Source: Flavobacterium sp. MK4S-17
Lineage (GTDB): Bacteria; Bacteroidota; Bacteroidia; Flavobacteriales; Flavobacteriaceae
Length of the DNA stretch: 64,000 nucleotides
Assembly: GCF_009848495.1 (NCBI RefSeq)
Contig: NZ_WWEP01000021.1
Coordinates: 1 to 64,000 of the forward strand
Direction: 5' to 3'
Part shown: one piece after another, positions 24,201 to 34,062 of the stretch
How the letters are laid out: each line of letters opens with the position of its first letter
Numbering within the stretch: position 1 is the stretch's first letter
Notes under the pieces: model-generated
Told to the model about the DNA's origin: nothing
The model's database searches: none
The model's input: the letters and a program-made list of their open reading frames with translations, nothing else
Translations under genes and position numbers: made by a program

Positions 24201-25862
24201 ATGGCAGAAATTATTACAATGCCGCGCTTAAGCGACACCATGACTGAAGGTACAGTGGCTACGTGGCTTAAAAAAGTGGGTGATAAAGTTAAAGAAGGCG
24301 ATATACTTGCAGAAATTGAAACCGATAAGGCTACTATGGAATTTGAATCGTTCCATGAAGGTACTTTATTGCATATAGGAGTTCAGGAAGGTGAATCGGC
24401 CCCGGTTGATTCTGTACTTGCCATAATTGGTAAAGAAGGTGAAGATGTTTCATCTTTACTGGATGGTAAGGCGCAGCCTTCTACAGATGATAAAAAAGAG
24501 GAAAAACCTGCTGAAAGTACAGAGGATAAAAAAGAAGAGGCTAAGCCTGATGCTAAAGAGGAAAAATCAGCCCCGGCTGAATTGCCTGAAGGTGTTAAGG
24601 TAGTTACCATGCCACGTTTAAGTGATACCATGACCGAAGGTACAGTGGCTTCATGGCTTAAAAAAGTAGGCGATAAAGTAAGCGAGGGAGATATCCTTGC
24701 AGAAATTGAAACCGATAAGGCTACTATGGAGTTTGAATCATTTAACAGTGGAACCCTTTTATATATTGGTATTGAAGAAGGGCAGTCTGCACCTGTTGAC
24801 AGTGTACTTGCCATAATTGGCCCTGAGGGGACAGATGTTTCCGGTATTGCTGAAAATTATGGTAAAGGCGGCAGCAAGCCTGCTGAAACAAAATCAGAAG
24901 AAAAACCTGCTGCAGAAAGCAAAGATGAACAGCCTAAGCAGGAAGAAACCCAAAAAGCCGCGCCTAATAATGATGGTGGCAGGATATTTGCCTCGCCGCT
25001 GGCACGCAAAATTGCCGAAGAGAAAGGTGTAAACCTTAACGAGGTGAAAGGTACAGGCGAAAATGGGCGTATCGTTAAAAAAGATATAGAAAATTATACA
25101 CCTCAGGCTGCACAGCCTGCACAGGCAGCCCCTGCAAAAGAGCAGGCGGCAGCAGAAAAACCTTATATACCTGCAGGGGAGGTAAGCACTGAAGAAGTGA
25201 AAAACTCACAAATGCGTAAAACCATAGCGCGCCGCCTTTCAGAATCTAAATTTACAGCCCCTGAATACAGCCTTACCATTGAGCTTGATATGGATGCTGC
25301 AATAGCATCAAGGGGAGTTATCAACTCGTTGCCGGATACTAAGGTGTCATTTAATGACATGGTAATTAAGGCCTGCGCTATGGCACTAAGAAAACATCCG
25401 CAGATTAACACGCAGTGGAAAGATGATGTAACTGTTTATAACAAACATATCAGCATAGGTGTTGCAGTTGCGGTTGAAGAGGGGCTTGTGGTTCCGGTAC
25501 TGAAATTTACCGACATGATGAGCTTATCTCAGATAGGTGCAAATGTAAAAGACCTGGCGGGTAAAGCAAGGAATAAAAAATTACAACCTGCCGAAATGGA
25601 AGGCAGTACCTTTACGGTGTCTAACCTTGGTATGTTCGGTATACAGGAATTTACTTCAATTATCAACCAGCCAAACTCTGCCATACTTTCGGTAGGTGCT
25701 ATAGTTGAAAAGCCGGTTGTTAAAAACGGGCAGATTGTAGTAGGCAACACAATGACAGTAACCTTAACCTGCGACCACAGGACTGTAGATGGTGCTACCG
25801 GGGCACAGTTCCTGCAAACGCTTAAGCAGTATATAGAAAATCCTGTAACAATGCTGGTATAA
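24201..25862 (+). CDS. Pyruvate dehydrogenase E2, dihydrolipoamide acetyltransferase
   Basis: Core acyltransferase of the pyruvate dehydrogenase complex, making acetyl-CoA. The 553-aa protein contains two lipoyl domains with near-identical EIETDKATMEFES motifs (lipoyl Lys43 and Lys173), joined by Lys/Glu/Ala/Pro linkers. A peripheral subunit-binding domain (IFASPLARKIAEEKG to GRIVKKDIENY, about 261-298) follows, then the catalytic domain ending in CDHRTVDGATGAQFL (His526, Asp530). It is coupled to pdhA by a 2-nt gap and followed by a terminator. Confidence 0.96.
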   Translation: MAEIITMPRLSDTMTEGTVATWLKKVGDKVKEGDILAEIETDKATMEFESFHEGTLLHIGVQEGESAPVDSVLAIIGKEGEDVSSLLDGKAQPSTDDKKEEKPAESTEDKKEEAKPDAKEEKSAPAELPEGVKVVTMPRLSDTMTEGTVASWLKKVGDKVSEGDILAEIETDKATMEFESFNSGTLLYIGIEEGQSAPVDSVLAIIGPEGTDVSGIAENYGKGGSKPAETKSEEKPAAESKDEQPKQEETQKAAPNNDGGRIFASPLARKIAEEKGVNLNEVKGTGENGRIVKKDIENYTPQAAQPAQAAPAKEQAAAEKPYIPAGEVSTEEVKNSQMRKTIARRLSESKFTAPEYSLTIELDMDAAIASRGVINSLPDTKVSFNDMVIKACAMALRKHPQINTQWKDDVTVYNKHISIGVAVAVEEGLVVPVLKFTDMMSLSQIGANVKDLAGKARNKKLQPAEMEGSTFTVSNLGMFGIQEFTSIINQPNSAILSVGAIVEKPVVKNGQIVVGNTMTVTLTCDHRTVDGATGAQFLQTLKQYIENPVTMLV

Positions 25863-25885
25863 GCCACATAGCTATCAAATACATG

Positions 25886-25912
25886 ATACCCGCCTTTTGG
25901 CGGGTATTGTTT
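25886..25912 (+). terminator. Rho-independent terminator after the E2 gene
   Basis: atacccgcc (25886-25894) pairs perfectly with ggcgggtat (25899-25907) around a tttt loop and is followed by a T-rich stretch, 23 bases after the stop codon. Confidence 0.88.
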
Positions 25913-25971
25913 TAATATGCTATTATGTTTCGCCTTAAATTTCTTATTTTAGCCATACAAAGCTTTTTACT

Positions 25972-26928
25972 ATGAAAAAGATTTTTCTTGCACTGGCTCT
26001 TTGGTGTTGTATTATTGCGGCCTGCACTGCCCAAAAAAATAAAAGGGCTGATAAATATGAAGTAACACAAAAATCAGTTGCCGATAAACTTAAATTTTTG
26101 GCGTCTGATGAATTGGGTGGGCGTGCCACTGCATCTGAAGGGATAGAAATTACGGCCAAATACCTTGAAGATATCTTTGCAAAAAATAGTGTTAAGCCTT
26201 ATTTTACCACTTACAGGGATACACTGTCAAACTATCAGGAACCTGCTTATAACATAGTGGGCTATCTTGAAGGGAATGACCCTGAACTTAAGAAAGAGTA
26301 TATAATATTAAGTGCCCATTATGACCATATCGGCCTATCTAATTTCCCTGTTGCGGGCGACAGTATATATAACGGCGCTAATGATGATGCTTCGGGGTGT
26401 GTTGCCGTTGCCGAGATGGTAAATTATTTTGCCAGGAGCAAATCAAACAAACGCAGCATCATGTTCTGCTTTTTTACTGCCGAGGAAAAAGGCTTGTACG
26501 GCAGCAGGCATTTGGCAGCCAAACTAAAGCAGGCTGATTTTAACCTGTATGCCATGCTTAATTTTGAACTCATAGGCGTGCCATTGGGTAAAGAGGCTGC
26601 GTCTTATATTACAGGTTATGCAAAATCTAACATGGCGCACAAGCTTAATGAATATGCTGGGAATGACATGCTGGTTGGTTCAAGCGAATTTGAGATGCGC
26701 TACCAGCTATTCAGGAGGGCAGATAACTATTCCTTTTATACGGAATTTAAAATTCCTGCCCATACCATAAGCACAACTAATATGGAAACGTTTACCTTAT
26801 ACCACCATGTGGATGATGAGTTTGACATGATGGATATTAACCACATGGCCGGGTTTATAAAACGAATGATACCGGCTGTTGAAAAGATGGCTAATGCCAG
26901 GGTAAAAGAAATAGTACTTACAGAATGA
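25972..26928 (+). CDS. M28-family metallopeptidase lipoprotein
   Basis: Predicted zinc aminopeptidase of the M28 family (two-zinc), probably outside the cytoplasm: the leader ends in IIAACTAQ with a possible lipobox (Cys18). Metal and catalytic motifs in order are SAHYDHIG (His116, Asp118), GANDDASGC, TAEEKGLYGS, NFELIG and YHHVDDEFD. The 318-aa length is usual for compact secreted members. The stop overlaps the next gene's start by 4 nt (atga), indicating coupling with the short-chain dehydrogenase. Confidence 0.92.
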   Translation: MKKIFLALALWCCIIAACTAQKNKRADKYEVTQKSVADKLKFLASDELGGRATASEGIEITAKYLEDIFAKNSVKPYFTTYRDTLSNYQEPAYNIVGYLEGNDPELKKEYIILSAHYDHIGLSNFPVAGDSIYNGANDDASGCVAVAEMVNYFARSKSNKRSIMFCFFTAEEKGLYGSRHLAAKLKQADFNLYAMLNFELIGVPLGKEAASYITGYAKSNMAHKLNEYAGNDMLVGSSEFEMRYQLFRRADNYSFYTEFKIPAHTISTTNMETFTLYHHVDDEFDMMDINHMAGFIKRMIPAVEKMANARVKEIVLTE

Positions 26929-27605
26929 TGAAGAATATAATTATAACGGGCACCAGCCGCGGCATAGGTTATGAACTTGCACTTATGTTTGCAGATGCAG
27001 GCTATAAGGTGCTTGCTGTATCCCGAAAGGCGCCGAAGGCATTGGTTGAAAATGAAAATATTACCTGCCTGCGTGTTGACTTAACACTTGAAACTGACCT
27101 TGTTCAGGTGAAAAATTTTATTAAAACAAGCTGGAAAAAGGTTGACGCCATAATACATAATGCGGGTGCATTATTATTAAAACCTTTTGAGCAGATAACA
27201 GCAGATGAATTTGAATACATTTATAAAGTGAATGTGTTTGGCGTTGCTGCACTTAACAGGGTTGTATTGCCTTTTATGTACAAAGGGGCACATGTGGTAA
27301 CCATAAGCAGTATGGGAGGCGTTCAGGGTACAATGAAGTTCAGCGGGCTTGCGGCTTACAGTTCCAGTAAAGGGGCTGTAATTACATTGTCTGAATTACT
27401 GGCAGAAGAATATAAGGATAAAGGTATAGCCTTTAACGTGCTTGCACTTGGTGCTGTAAATACCGAAATGCTGCAACAGGCATTTCCCGGTTATAATGCA
27501 CCGCTTTCGGCAGTTGAAATGGCTAATTATATATATAATTTTACATTAACAGGGAACAGGTATTTTAACGGTAAGGTATTACAGGTTTCCTCAAGCACGC
27601 CTTAA
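26925..27605 (+). CDS. Short-chain dehydrogenase/reductase
   Basis: A cytosolic NAD(P)-dependent oxidoreductase of the classical SDR family with unknown substrate. Rossmann motif TGTSRGIG (8-15), HNAGA (77-81), catalytic Ser128 (TISSMGG), Tyr144 and Lys148 (AAYSSSKGA). At 226 aa it is slightly shorter than most. It overlaps the M28 peptidase by 4 nt and the next gene begins 1 nt after its stop, so the three are likely one operon, though their functions are not obviously linked. Confidence 0.93.
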   Translation: MMKNIIITGTSRGIGYELALMFADAGYKVLAVSRKAPKALVENENITCLRVDLTLETDLVQVKNFIKTSWKKVDAIIHNAGALLLKPFEQITADEFEYIYKVNVFGVAALNRVVLPFMYKGAHVVTISSMGGVQGTMKFSGLAAYSSSKGAVITLSELLAEEYKDKGIAFNVLALGAVNTEMLQQAFPGYNAPLSAVEMANYIYNFTLTGNRYFNGKVLQVSSSTP

Positions 27606-27606
27606 A

Positions 27607-28203
27607 GTGAAACATGTTATAGAGCCATACCTGCCGGAGCATGCTGTTGATAGTGTTTTTGAGCTTATAAAGGTATATGGCGTACACTTAAAAATTGTGA
27701 ATGAACGTGTAACACGGCATGGTGACTACCGCCGCGATGAAAAAGGCTACCATCGCATTACGGTGAACGGGAGCCTTAATAAATACAGGTTTTTAATTAC
27801 GCTTGTGCATGAGGTTGCACATTTGGCTGCATTTGAAAAATACGGACGCAATATAAAGCCCCATGGTGATGAGTGGAAATCAACATTCCAAAGGCTGATG
27901 GTACCGTTTATACGCCCGGAAATATTCCCGCCGCAATTGCTCCCATTGCTGGCAAGGCATTTCAGGAATCCGAAAGCCAGCAGTGATACCGATGCAACAC
28001 TTTCACTTGCTTTAAAGCAATTTGATGAAAAGTCGGAAAAGAATTATATTTTTGAAATTCCTTACGGAAGCAGTTTCAGGATTTATAACGGCAAAATATT
28101 TAAAAAGGGGGCGCAGCGCGTTAAGCGTTTTGAATGTGTTGAAATAAGCACAGGTAAAATTTATCTTTTTAATCCTAATGCCGAAGTAGAGCTGCTGCCA
28201 TAA
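27607..28203 (+). CDS. SprT-like zinc metallopeptidase domain protein
   Basis: A 198-aa predicted cytosolic protein of the SprT-like family, starting with GTG 1 nt after the SDR gene. The zinc motif is LVHEVAHLAAF (His68, Glu69, His72), with a third His at 86 (KPHGDEW), as in SprT/Spartan-like proteins. The C-terminal part (FRIYNGKIFKKGAQRVKRF) resembles a small DNA- or zinc-ribbon-like tail without cysteine pairs. The eukaryotic relative repairs DNA-protein crosslinks; the bacterial role is not established. Confidence 0.88.
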   Translation: MKHVIEPYLPEHAVDSVFELIKVYGVHLKIVNERVTRHGDYRRDEKGYHRITVNGSLNKYRFLITLVHEVAHLAAFEKYGRNIKPHGDEWKSTFQRLMVPFIRPEIFPPQLLPLLARHFRNPKASSDTDATLSLALKQFDEKSEKNYIFEIPYGSSFRIYNGKIFKKGAQRVKRFECVEISTGKIYLFNPNAEVELLP

Positions 28204-28277
28204 TTGTTAAAGAAAAAACAAACAATATTAAGTTTTAGGTATTAATAATACCTTTACTAATAAAACGTATACGGTTA

Positions 28278-29345
28278 ATGAGTAATAAAAATTATTATGC
28301 AGTATTAATGGCGGGTGGAGTAGGATCCCGCTTCTGGCCCGTTAGTACAGTACAATATCCTAAGCAGTTTCACGATATGTTGGGCACAGGTGAAACCCTT
28401 ATACAAAAAACGTTTAGCCGGCTTTCCAGGCTTATCCCTGCAGAAAATATACTTATCCTTACCAATGCCGCCTACAGCGGCCTTGTTATGGAACAGCTTC
28501 CTGAAGTAAACAAGGAGCAGGTTTTAACTGAACCTGCAATGCGCAATACGGCACCCTGTATTTTATATGCAGCTTTAAAAATAAAAAAACTGAACCCGGA
28601 TGCTGTTATGGTAGTGGCACCCAGTGACCACTGGATTGAAGATGAAAGTGCATTTATTGATAACCTTCAACTTGCATTTAACCGTGCCGAAGAAGATAAT
28701 GTTTTAATGACGCTTGGCATACAGCCAACTTTTCCCAATACAGGATATGGGTATATAGAATATAACAAGCAGGACACAAATACAATTAAAAAAGTAAGCC
28801 AGTTTAGGGAAAAGCCTAATTATGAAACGGCTAAAGCTTTCTTGCAAAGCGGCAACTTTTTATGGAATGCTGGTATTTTTATATGGAGCATAAAGTCGGT
28901 TACCGAAGCCTTTAAAAAATTCCAGCCGGTAATGTATTCACTTTTTGAAAGTGGTTATGACGATTATAATTCAGCTTCAGAAAGCAGTTTTATTGAAGAG
29001 AATTATGCCAAGGCCGATAATATTTCCATAGATTATGCAATAATGGAAAATGCCGATAATGTTTATGTTTTACCGGCAGTTTTTGACTGGAATGATTTAG
29101 GTACATGGGGTTCGCTTCATGAAAAACTGGCTAAGGATGAAAACAATAATACAGTAGTTAATGCAAGGCTTTTTATTGAGAATTCGTCAAATAACATTAT
29201 CCGTACCGATAAGGATAAAACGGTTGTGATAGACGGGCTTAATGATTACATAGTGGTAGATAAGGAAAATATACTGCTTATATATCCTAAAGAGAAAGAG
29301 CAGGAAATTAAAAAGATTACAGAGCTGGTTACAAAGCACGATTAA
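28278..29345 (+). CDS. manC: Mannose-1-phosphate guanylyltransferase
   Basis: Makes GDP-mannose from mannose-1-phosphate and GTP for glycan synthesis. The 355-aa protein has the nucleotidyltransferase signature MAGGVGSRFWPVS...PKQF (11-31), VAPSDHWIEDE, the FREKPNYETA variant of the FVEKP motif and WNAGIFIWS. It lacks the isomerase fusion of long bacterial forms. The surface glycan genes further along (glycosyltransferases, flippase) are possible consumers. A 16-bp palindrome of As and Ts (29364-29379) follows the gene but lacks a clear T tail. Confidence 0.93.
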   Translation: MSNKNYYAVLMAGGVGSRFWPVSTVQYPKQFHDMLGTGETLIQKTFSRLSRLIPAENILILTNAAYSGLVMEQLPEVNKEQVLTEPAMRNTAPCILYAALKIKKLNPDAVMVVAPSDHWIEDESAFIDNLQLAFNRAEEDNVLMTLGIQPTFPNTGYGYIEYNKQDTNTIKKVSQFREKPNYETAKAFLQSGNFLWNAGIFIWSIKSVTEAFKKFQPVMYSLFESGYDDYNSASESSFIEENYAKADNISIDYAIMENADNVYVLPAVFDWNDLGTWGSLHEKLAKDENNNTVVNARLFIENSSNNIIRTDKDKTVVIDGLNDYIVVDKENILLIYPKEKEQEIKKITELVTKHD

Positions 29346-29458
29346 ACACGGCAGGAGGTAGGGTTTTAAAGCTTTAAAATGTTTATGTTAAAGTTATTGT
29401 ATGATAATACATATCTTAACATAATTTTTACCTTTAAAGCCAAGCCAAAAACCAATTT

Positions 29459-32400
29459 ATGTTTAAACCAGCCACTTTGCAAAAAGCAATATCCCTGCTG
29501 ATATTTCTTTTCATTACACTATCATCTTACAGCCAATTACCCGATTTTAATTTAACTGTTACAACAGTACCGCAAACCTGCCTGGGCAACGGGGCATTAA
29601 ATTTAAGCGTTTCGGGTACTAATCCTGCTGCATCTATAGATTATACCATTTACCTTCTGCCGGATACCACTAATCCTTTAACGGTAGTTACCTCCAATAC
29701 TGTAAGCAATCTTTTTGCCGGGCAGTATCTGGTTGTAGCAACACAGTCGCTCGGAGCGGAGTCAAACCAAAAAACGAAAACGGTAACAATTGCCGATAAT
29801 TATTCTCCCTTACAAATTGCATTGACCGAAACCAAAGTGCGTTGTGGTGCCGATGGTGCTATAACCGTCAGCCTTACTTCCGGGGAAGCAACAGGGTATT
29901 CAATAACAGGGCCGGTAAATTTGCCTGTACAAGCATCAAATGTTTTAAGTAACCTTGAGGCAGGCTTTTATCTTGTAAAAGTATATAATAGCTGCGGTGA
30001 TGTGGAAACACAGAATTTTACCCTAACAGCGGCCCAAACATCTTTAAGTATAAATGCAGGTTCTATTACTACAGATGAGGTGCTGCCTGACTGTAATTCT
30101 ATCGGCATAAGCCATGCTTATAATACTGAACCCGGCAAAGAAATATTTTTTCCCTTAACATTTGAAATTACGGTTTACCCACCCGGTGGTGGAACGCCTA
30201 CTGTAATTACACAAGTTGTGCCTAACGGAAATGTCCTGAACGATGTTTTTGAAACATTAATACCTTTCTATCACGGGCAGCAATACAGTTATAATATTAA
30301 AGTTACCAATGCCTGCGGGGCTGTATATACTAAAAACGGCAATACAGTAAATGAAAAGATGGATACACAGGTTTCTATAGAAAACCCAAATTGTACCGAT
30401 CTTTTCTTTAAGGTTAAAACTACCCTTTTTGTGCCGCCTTATACTGTGCAGTTTACGTCGGTTCCCGAAAACAGCAATTTTAATCCGATAGATTTTAATG
30501 CACAGCACCCCAGTTTTACAAGCAGCGAAATTCAGTATGGCGGAGTGGGGAATTCTGTTCCTGAAGGAGATTATACTATTAAAGTTACCGATGCCTGCGG
30601 CAGGATAGTAACTAAAAGTTTTGAAGTAAAAATGCCGGAGCCGGAGCCTGGTATAACACCAAAGGTTTTGGGTTGCAGCCCTACGGGAAGTATAGCCATT
30701 GAAATACCCGACAGGAATGTTACATCGGTTATAATTACTGGTGCACCCCAGGATTTTATCACTGCTTTCGGTGCGCTGGATTATGATGCTTCTGCCCTGA
30801 TAACAGCCGGTTCCTTTTTAATGGAGGGCCTTCCTTTGGGGCTTTACGATTTTATAATTACCGATAACTGCGGCAAACAGTTTATCAGGGAAGATGTAGA
30901 ACTTGCACCTAATTCGTTTAATCCTAATATAACGGTTACACAGCGCCCAGGCTGTAGTGCAGGTTTTGGCTCAATCAAGCTGGATGCCGAAAACAATTTT
31001 ACTTCTGTTATTATTACACAGGGCCCTACAGGGCCTATGGATGTGTCTAATAATATTGTAACATCTGGTTCAAGCGGTGTGGGCGACTTTTATATGAATA
31101 ACCTGCCTGCCGGAGGGCCTTATATTTTTGTAACAGTAGATGTTTGCGGAATAACCCGTACAAAAGAAGTTTTTGTTGAGGACTATGAAATTTTGAACAA
31201 CAAGGTGGAACTTATACCCCATTGCGGCTCTTTTGATATATTTATAAACCACAGCAGTACAAATATTGCTATTCCTTCTTTCTGGCTTCAGCAATATAAC
31301 GAAGCAACGGGTAAGTGGGGATATTTGGGCGGTGGGCAACCCTATACGGAAGGTACTTTACCCGGAGTTTCAAACTCTGTTAATCTTGTTAATAACAATA
31401 CTACGTTAAACCTTGCTTACATAGGAAAGTTCAGGATTATAAAAGCATTTTACGTATTTAGTAATGGTGCTGCGGCAAATACCCGCTGCACAGATGTAAT
31501 TAAAACCTTTACTTTTGAAGATGGCCCAAGGATTACAGATATATATAATTTTCCATGTGCCGGGGGCACAAACGAAGTAATTGTTGAGGTATTTGGCGTA
31601 CCGCCTTTTACGTACCGTATTATTGAAAAAAACGGGCAGCCTTTTATAGTGGAAAATGGTACCAGCAATATATTTTGGGGGCTTGAAGCTGCTGAATATA
31701 AGTTTGAGGTTACTGATAACTGCGGCAGGGTAAGGCCGGCACCTTATACACTAAATGCACTTGACCCTGTTGCCATAACTGCATCCGGATTTTGTGAAGG
31801 TGAAGCAAGTACATTGTCAGTACAGCCATATTCATTCCTTAACTATGAATGGTACAGGCAGGATGCACCTGGGGTTATTTTAAGCAGCAATAGCGTTTTG
31901 GAATTTCCGGCTTACCAGTCGGCAACGCAGGCAGGAATATATGTAGTGAGCATAACATCACCATATGATGGTTCGTGCCTTAACCAAACGCTTTCCTATA
32001 CAGTACAGGCTAATACTTTGCCAAATGCAGGGGCTGATGCGCCACCTGTTACATTGTGTAATGATGGAAGTACATTAACACTGGCATCCTATTTAGTACC
32101 GCCTTTTGACGGTGGAGGCACATGGCAGGATTTGGATGGCAGCGGGGGGCTTAACGGCGGCTCGCTGGATTTAACATCAATAACTCAGGGGACTTATACC
32201 TATAAATATACAGTAAATGGTATTTGCGGTACTTTTGATGAAGCAGTAGTTACATTAATATTTAATGATATACCTGATGCACCCACGGTATTGCCCGTTC
32301 CTGAAGTTTGTGAAGGCGGCGATGTACAATTACAGGCAAATAGCACCGAAGCGGGAGCATCCTACCAATGGAGCGGGCCTAATGGATTTACATCCGGCCA

Positions 32401-33244
32401 GCAAAACCCTGTTATTACAGGAGCGGGAACGCCAGCTACAGGAGTGTACAGCGTTACTGTAATTGTAAATGGGTGTACATCGGCACCTGCTACAGTTAAT
32501 GCTACAGTTAATGCCTTTCCTGATTTTACAATATCCGGTGCAAGCAGTATTTGCGATGGACAGACTGCAGAACTTGAAGTGGTGGGGAATAACCTTCCTT
32601 TAGGAGTTACCTATACATGGTATCATGATGACATACTGCTGCCGGGGGTTAATGCTCCCGTTATTGAAATTTCGGAAACCGGTGTTTACAGGGCTGTAGT
32701 TGCCAATGGTTCCTGCGAGATGCCGCAGCAGTTTACAGTGGCGCTAAGCACCAACGCATTCACGCTTATTACGGATAACGGATGTAAAAACTATGAATAT
32801 GTACTGTCGGTAACAAACCTTAATGATATAGATGTGCAGTCGATTGAATGGACAGGGCCGGAAGGTTATTCCCATTCAGGTGATGAAGCAGTAATAACAG
32901 GGCTTCCTACAGGGGATTATAAAGTGGTGGTTTTAAATACTGACGGCTGTAGTGCAGAGGCAGTAATTCCTGTAGAAAATACTTCATGCATTATACCGAG
33001 GGGTATATCGCCAAACGGGGATGCTTTTAACGAGAATTTTGACCTTTCCAACCTTGATGTAAGGCATATAAAAATATTTAACCGTTATGGGCTGAAGGTA
33101 TATGAGAAAGATAATTATATAAACGAATGGTATGGCCAGTCTGATAAAGGCGAGCTGCCTACAGGGACATATTATTATGTGGTAACACTATCGCAGGGTA
33201 AAAATGTAACCGGATGGGTTTACCTGCAAAGGGAAATAAAATAA
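29459..33244 (+). CDS. Large secreted protein with T9SS type B sorting domain
   Basis: A 1261-aa exported protein with signal peptide (SLLIFLFITLSSYSQ). Its middle is built from repeated immunoglobulin-like modules, many containing CG-centred turns such as TDACGR, TDNCGK and TDNCGR, and later PKD/Ig-like units (CEGGDVQLQANS, SICDGQTAELEV). The C terminus is a gliding motility-associated type B sorting domain: IPRGISPNGDAFNENFDLS, VRHIKIFNRYGLKVYEK, GELPTGTYYYVVTL and final YLQREIK. It should be exported by the type IX system whose PorU/PorV genes lie 8 kb upstream. The function is probably adhesive or structural. Confidence 0.92.
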   Translation: MFKPATLQKAISLLIFLFITLSSYSQLPDFNLTVTTVPQTCLGNGALNLSVSGTNPAASIDYTIYLLPDTTNPLTVVTSNTVSNLFAGQYLVVATQSLGAESNQKTKTVTIADNYSPLQIALTETKVRCGADGAITVSLTSGEATGYSITGPVNLPVQASNVLSNLEAGFYLVKVYNSCGDVETQNFTLTAAQTSLSINAGSITTDEVLPDCNSIGISHAYNTEPGKEIFFPLTFEITVYPPGGGTPTVITQVVPNGNVLNDVFETLIPFYHGQQYSYNIKVTNACGAVYTKNGNTVNEKMDTQVSIENPNCTDLFFKVKTTLFVPPYTVQFTSVPENSNFNPIDFNAQHPSFTSSEIQYGGVGNSVPEGDYTIKVTDACGRIVTKSFEVKMPEPEPGITPKVLGCSPTGSIAIEIPDRNVTSVIITGAPQDFITAFGALDYDASALITAGSFLMEGLPLGLYDFIITDNCGKQFIREDVELAPNSFNPNITVTQRPGCSAGFGSIKLDAENNFTSVIITQGPTGPMDVSNNIVTSGSSGVGDFYMNNLPAGGPYIFVTVDVCGITRTKEVFVEDYEILNNKVELIPHCGSFDIFINHSSTNIAIPSFWLQQYNEATGKWGYLGGGQPYTEGTLPGVSNSVNLVNNNTTLNLAYIGKFRIIKAFYVFSNGAAANTRCTDVIKTFTFEDGPRITDIYNFPCAGGTNEVIVEVFGVPPFTYRIIEKNGQPFIVENGTSNIFWGLEAAEYKFEVTDNCGRVRPAPYTLNALDPVAITASGFCEGEASTLSVQPYSFLNYEWYRQDAPGVILSSNSVLEFPAYQSATQAGIYVVSITSPYDGSCLNQTLSYTVQANTLPNAGADAPPVTLCNDGSTLTLASYLVPPFDGGGTWQDLDGSGGLNGGSLDLTSITQGTYTYKYTVNGICGTFDEAVVTLIFNDIPDAPTVLPVPEVCEGGDVQLQANSTEAGASYQWSGPNGFTSGQQNPVITGAGTPATGVYSVTVIVNGCTSAPATVNATVNAFPDFTISGASSICDGQTAELEVVGNNLPLGVTYTWYHDDILLPGVNAPVIEISETGVYRAVVANGSCEMPQQFTVALSTNAFTLITDNGCKNYEYVLSVTNLNDIDVQSIEWTGPEGYSHSGDEAVITGLPTGDYKVVVLNTDGCSAEAVIPVENTSCIIPRGISPNGDAFNENFDLSNLDVRHIKIFNRYGLKVYEKDNYINEWYGQSDKGELPTGTYYYVVTLSQGKNVTGWVYLQREIK

Positions 33245-33249
33245 AAATA

Positions 33250-33281
33250 AAAAAGCTTAGGCAATGCCTAAGCTTTTTTTT
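33250..33281. terminator. Bidirectional terminator between convergent genes
   Basis: aagcttaggc (33253-33262) pairs with gcctaagctt (33265-33274), with A and T runs on either side. It serves the large secreted-protein gene on the plus strand and the ABC transporter genes on the minus strand, overlapping the last codons of the latter. Confidence 0.88.
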
Positions 33282-34062
33282 CTGTATCGTGGTTTTCATC
33301 TTCTTCAGCTAAAAGGCTTTCCCGTAATTTTTTAAACAGGTCAGAAGAGTAAACAAACTCTATAATAGATTTATTTTTGGTTTGCAATACCTGTTCATTA
33401 TTGCCTTCCCATTCCTTTACGCCATTTTTTAGGAAAATAATTTTCTCGCCAATCTGTAATACTGAGTTCATATCATGGGTATTAATTACGGTAGTAATAT
33501 CATACTCACGTGTAATTTCCTGTATCAGTTCATCTATAAGTATAGAGGTTTCGGGGTCAAGCCCGGAGTTTGGCTCATCGCAAAAAAGGTATTTAGGGTT
33601 ATTTACAATAGCCCTTGCAATGGCTACCCTTTTTTGCATACCGCCCGAAAGCTCATTCGGGAATTTTTTATTGGCATCTTTAAGGTTTACTCGTTCCAGT
33701 ACAACATTAACCCTGTCGCGTATTTCGCGTGTTCTCTTGCTGGTAAACATTTTCATAGGGAACCCTACATTGTCTTCAACATTCATTGAATCAAAAAGTG
33801 CACTGCCCTGAAATACCATTCCTATCTCTGTCCTTAAATCCCTTTTCTCATCTGCGGTAAGTTCAGAATATATACGCCCGTCAAATGATATTGTACCGTT
33901 ATCAGGTGTATGTATGCCCAAAAGGGTTTTCAGCATAACGGTTTTACCCGAACCGCTTCGTCCTATTATCAGGTTTGTTTTTCCTGTTTCAAATGTGGTG
34001 GAAATACCTTTAAGTACTTTAGTGTCCCCAAATGACTTCTCTATATCTTTAATCTCTATCAT
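33268..34062 (-). CDS. MlaF-like ABC transporter ATP-binding protein
   Basis: ATPase of an Mla/Mce-type phospholipid transporter. The start is set at ATG 34062 (MIEIKDIEKSFG), which overlaps the stop of the permease gene by one base (tgatg); an upstream in-frame ATG would add 20 unrelated residues. Walker A GRSGSGKT (34-41), signature LSGGMQKR (the MQKR form is typical of MlaF), Walker B YLFCDEPNSGLDP and the switch His in NTHDMNS are all present. No MlaD/Mce substrate-binding gene follows here. Confidence 0.92.
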   Translation of the reverse strand: MIEIKDIEKSFGDTKVLKGISTTFETGKTNLIIGRSGSGKTVMLKTLLGIHTPDNGTISFDGRIYSELTADEKRDLRTEIGMVFQGSALFDSMNVEDNVGFPMKMFTSKRTREIRDRVNVVLERVNLKDANKKFPNELSGGMQKRVAIARAIVNNPKYLFCDEPNSGLDPETSILIDELIQEITREYDITTVINTHDMNSVLQIGEKIIFLKNGVKEWEGNNEQVLQTKNKSIIEFVYSSDLFKKLRESLLAEEDENHDTEKKA

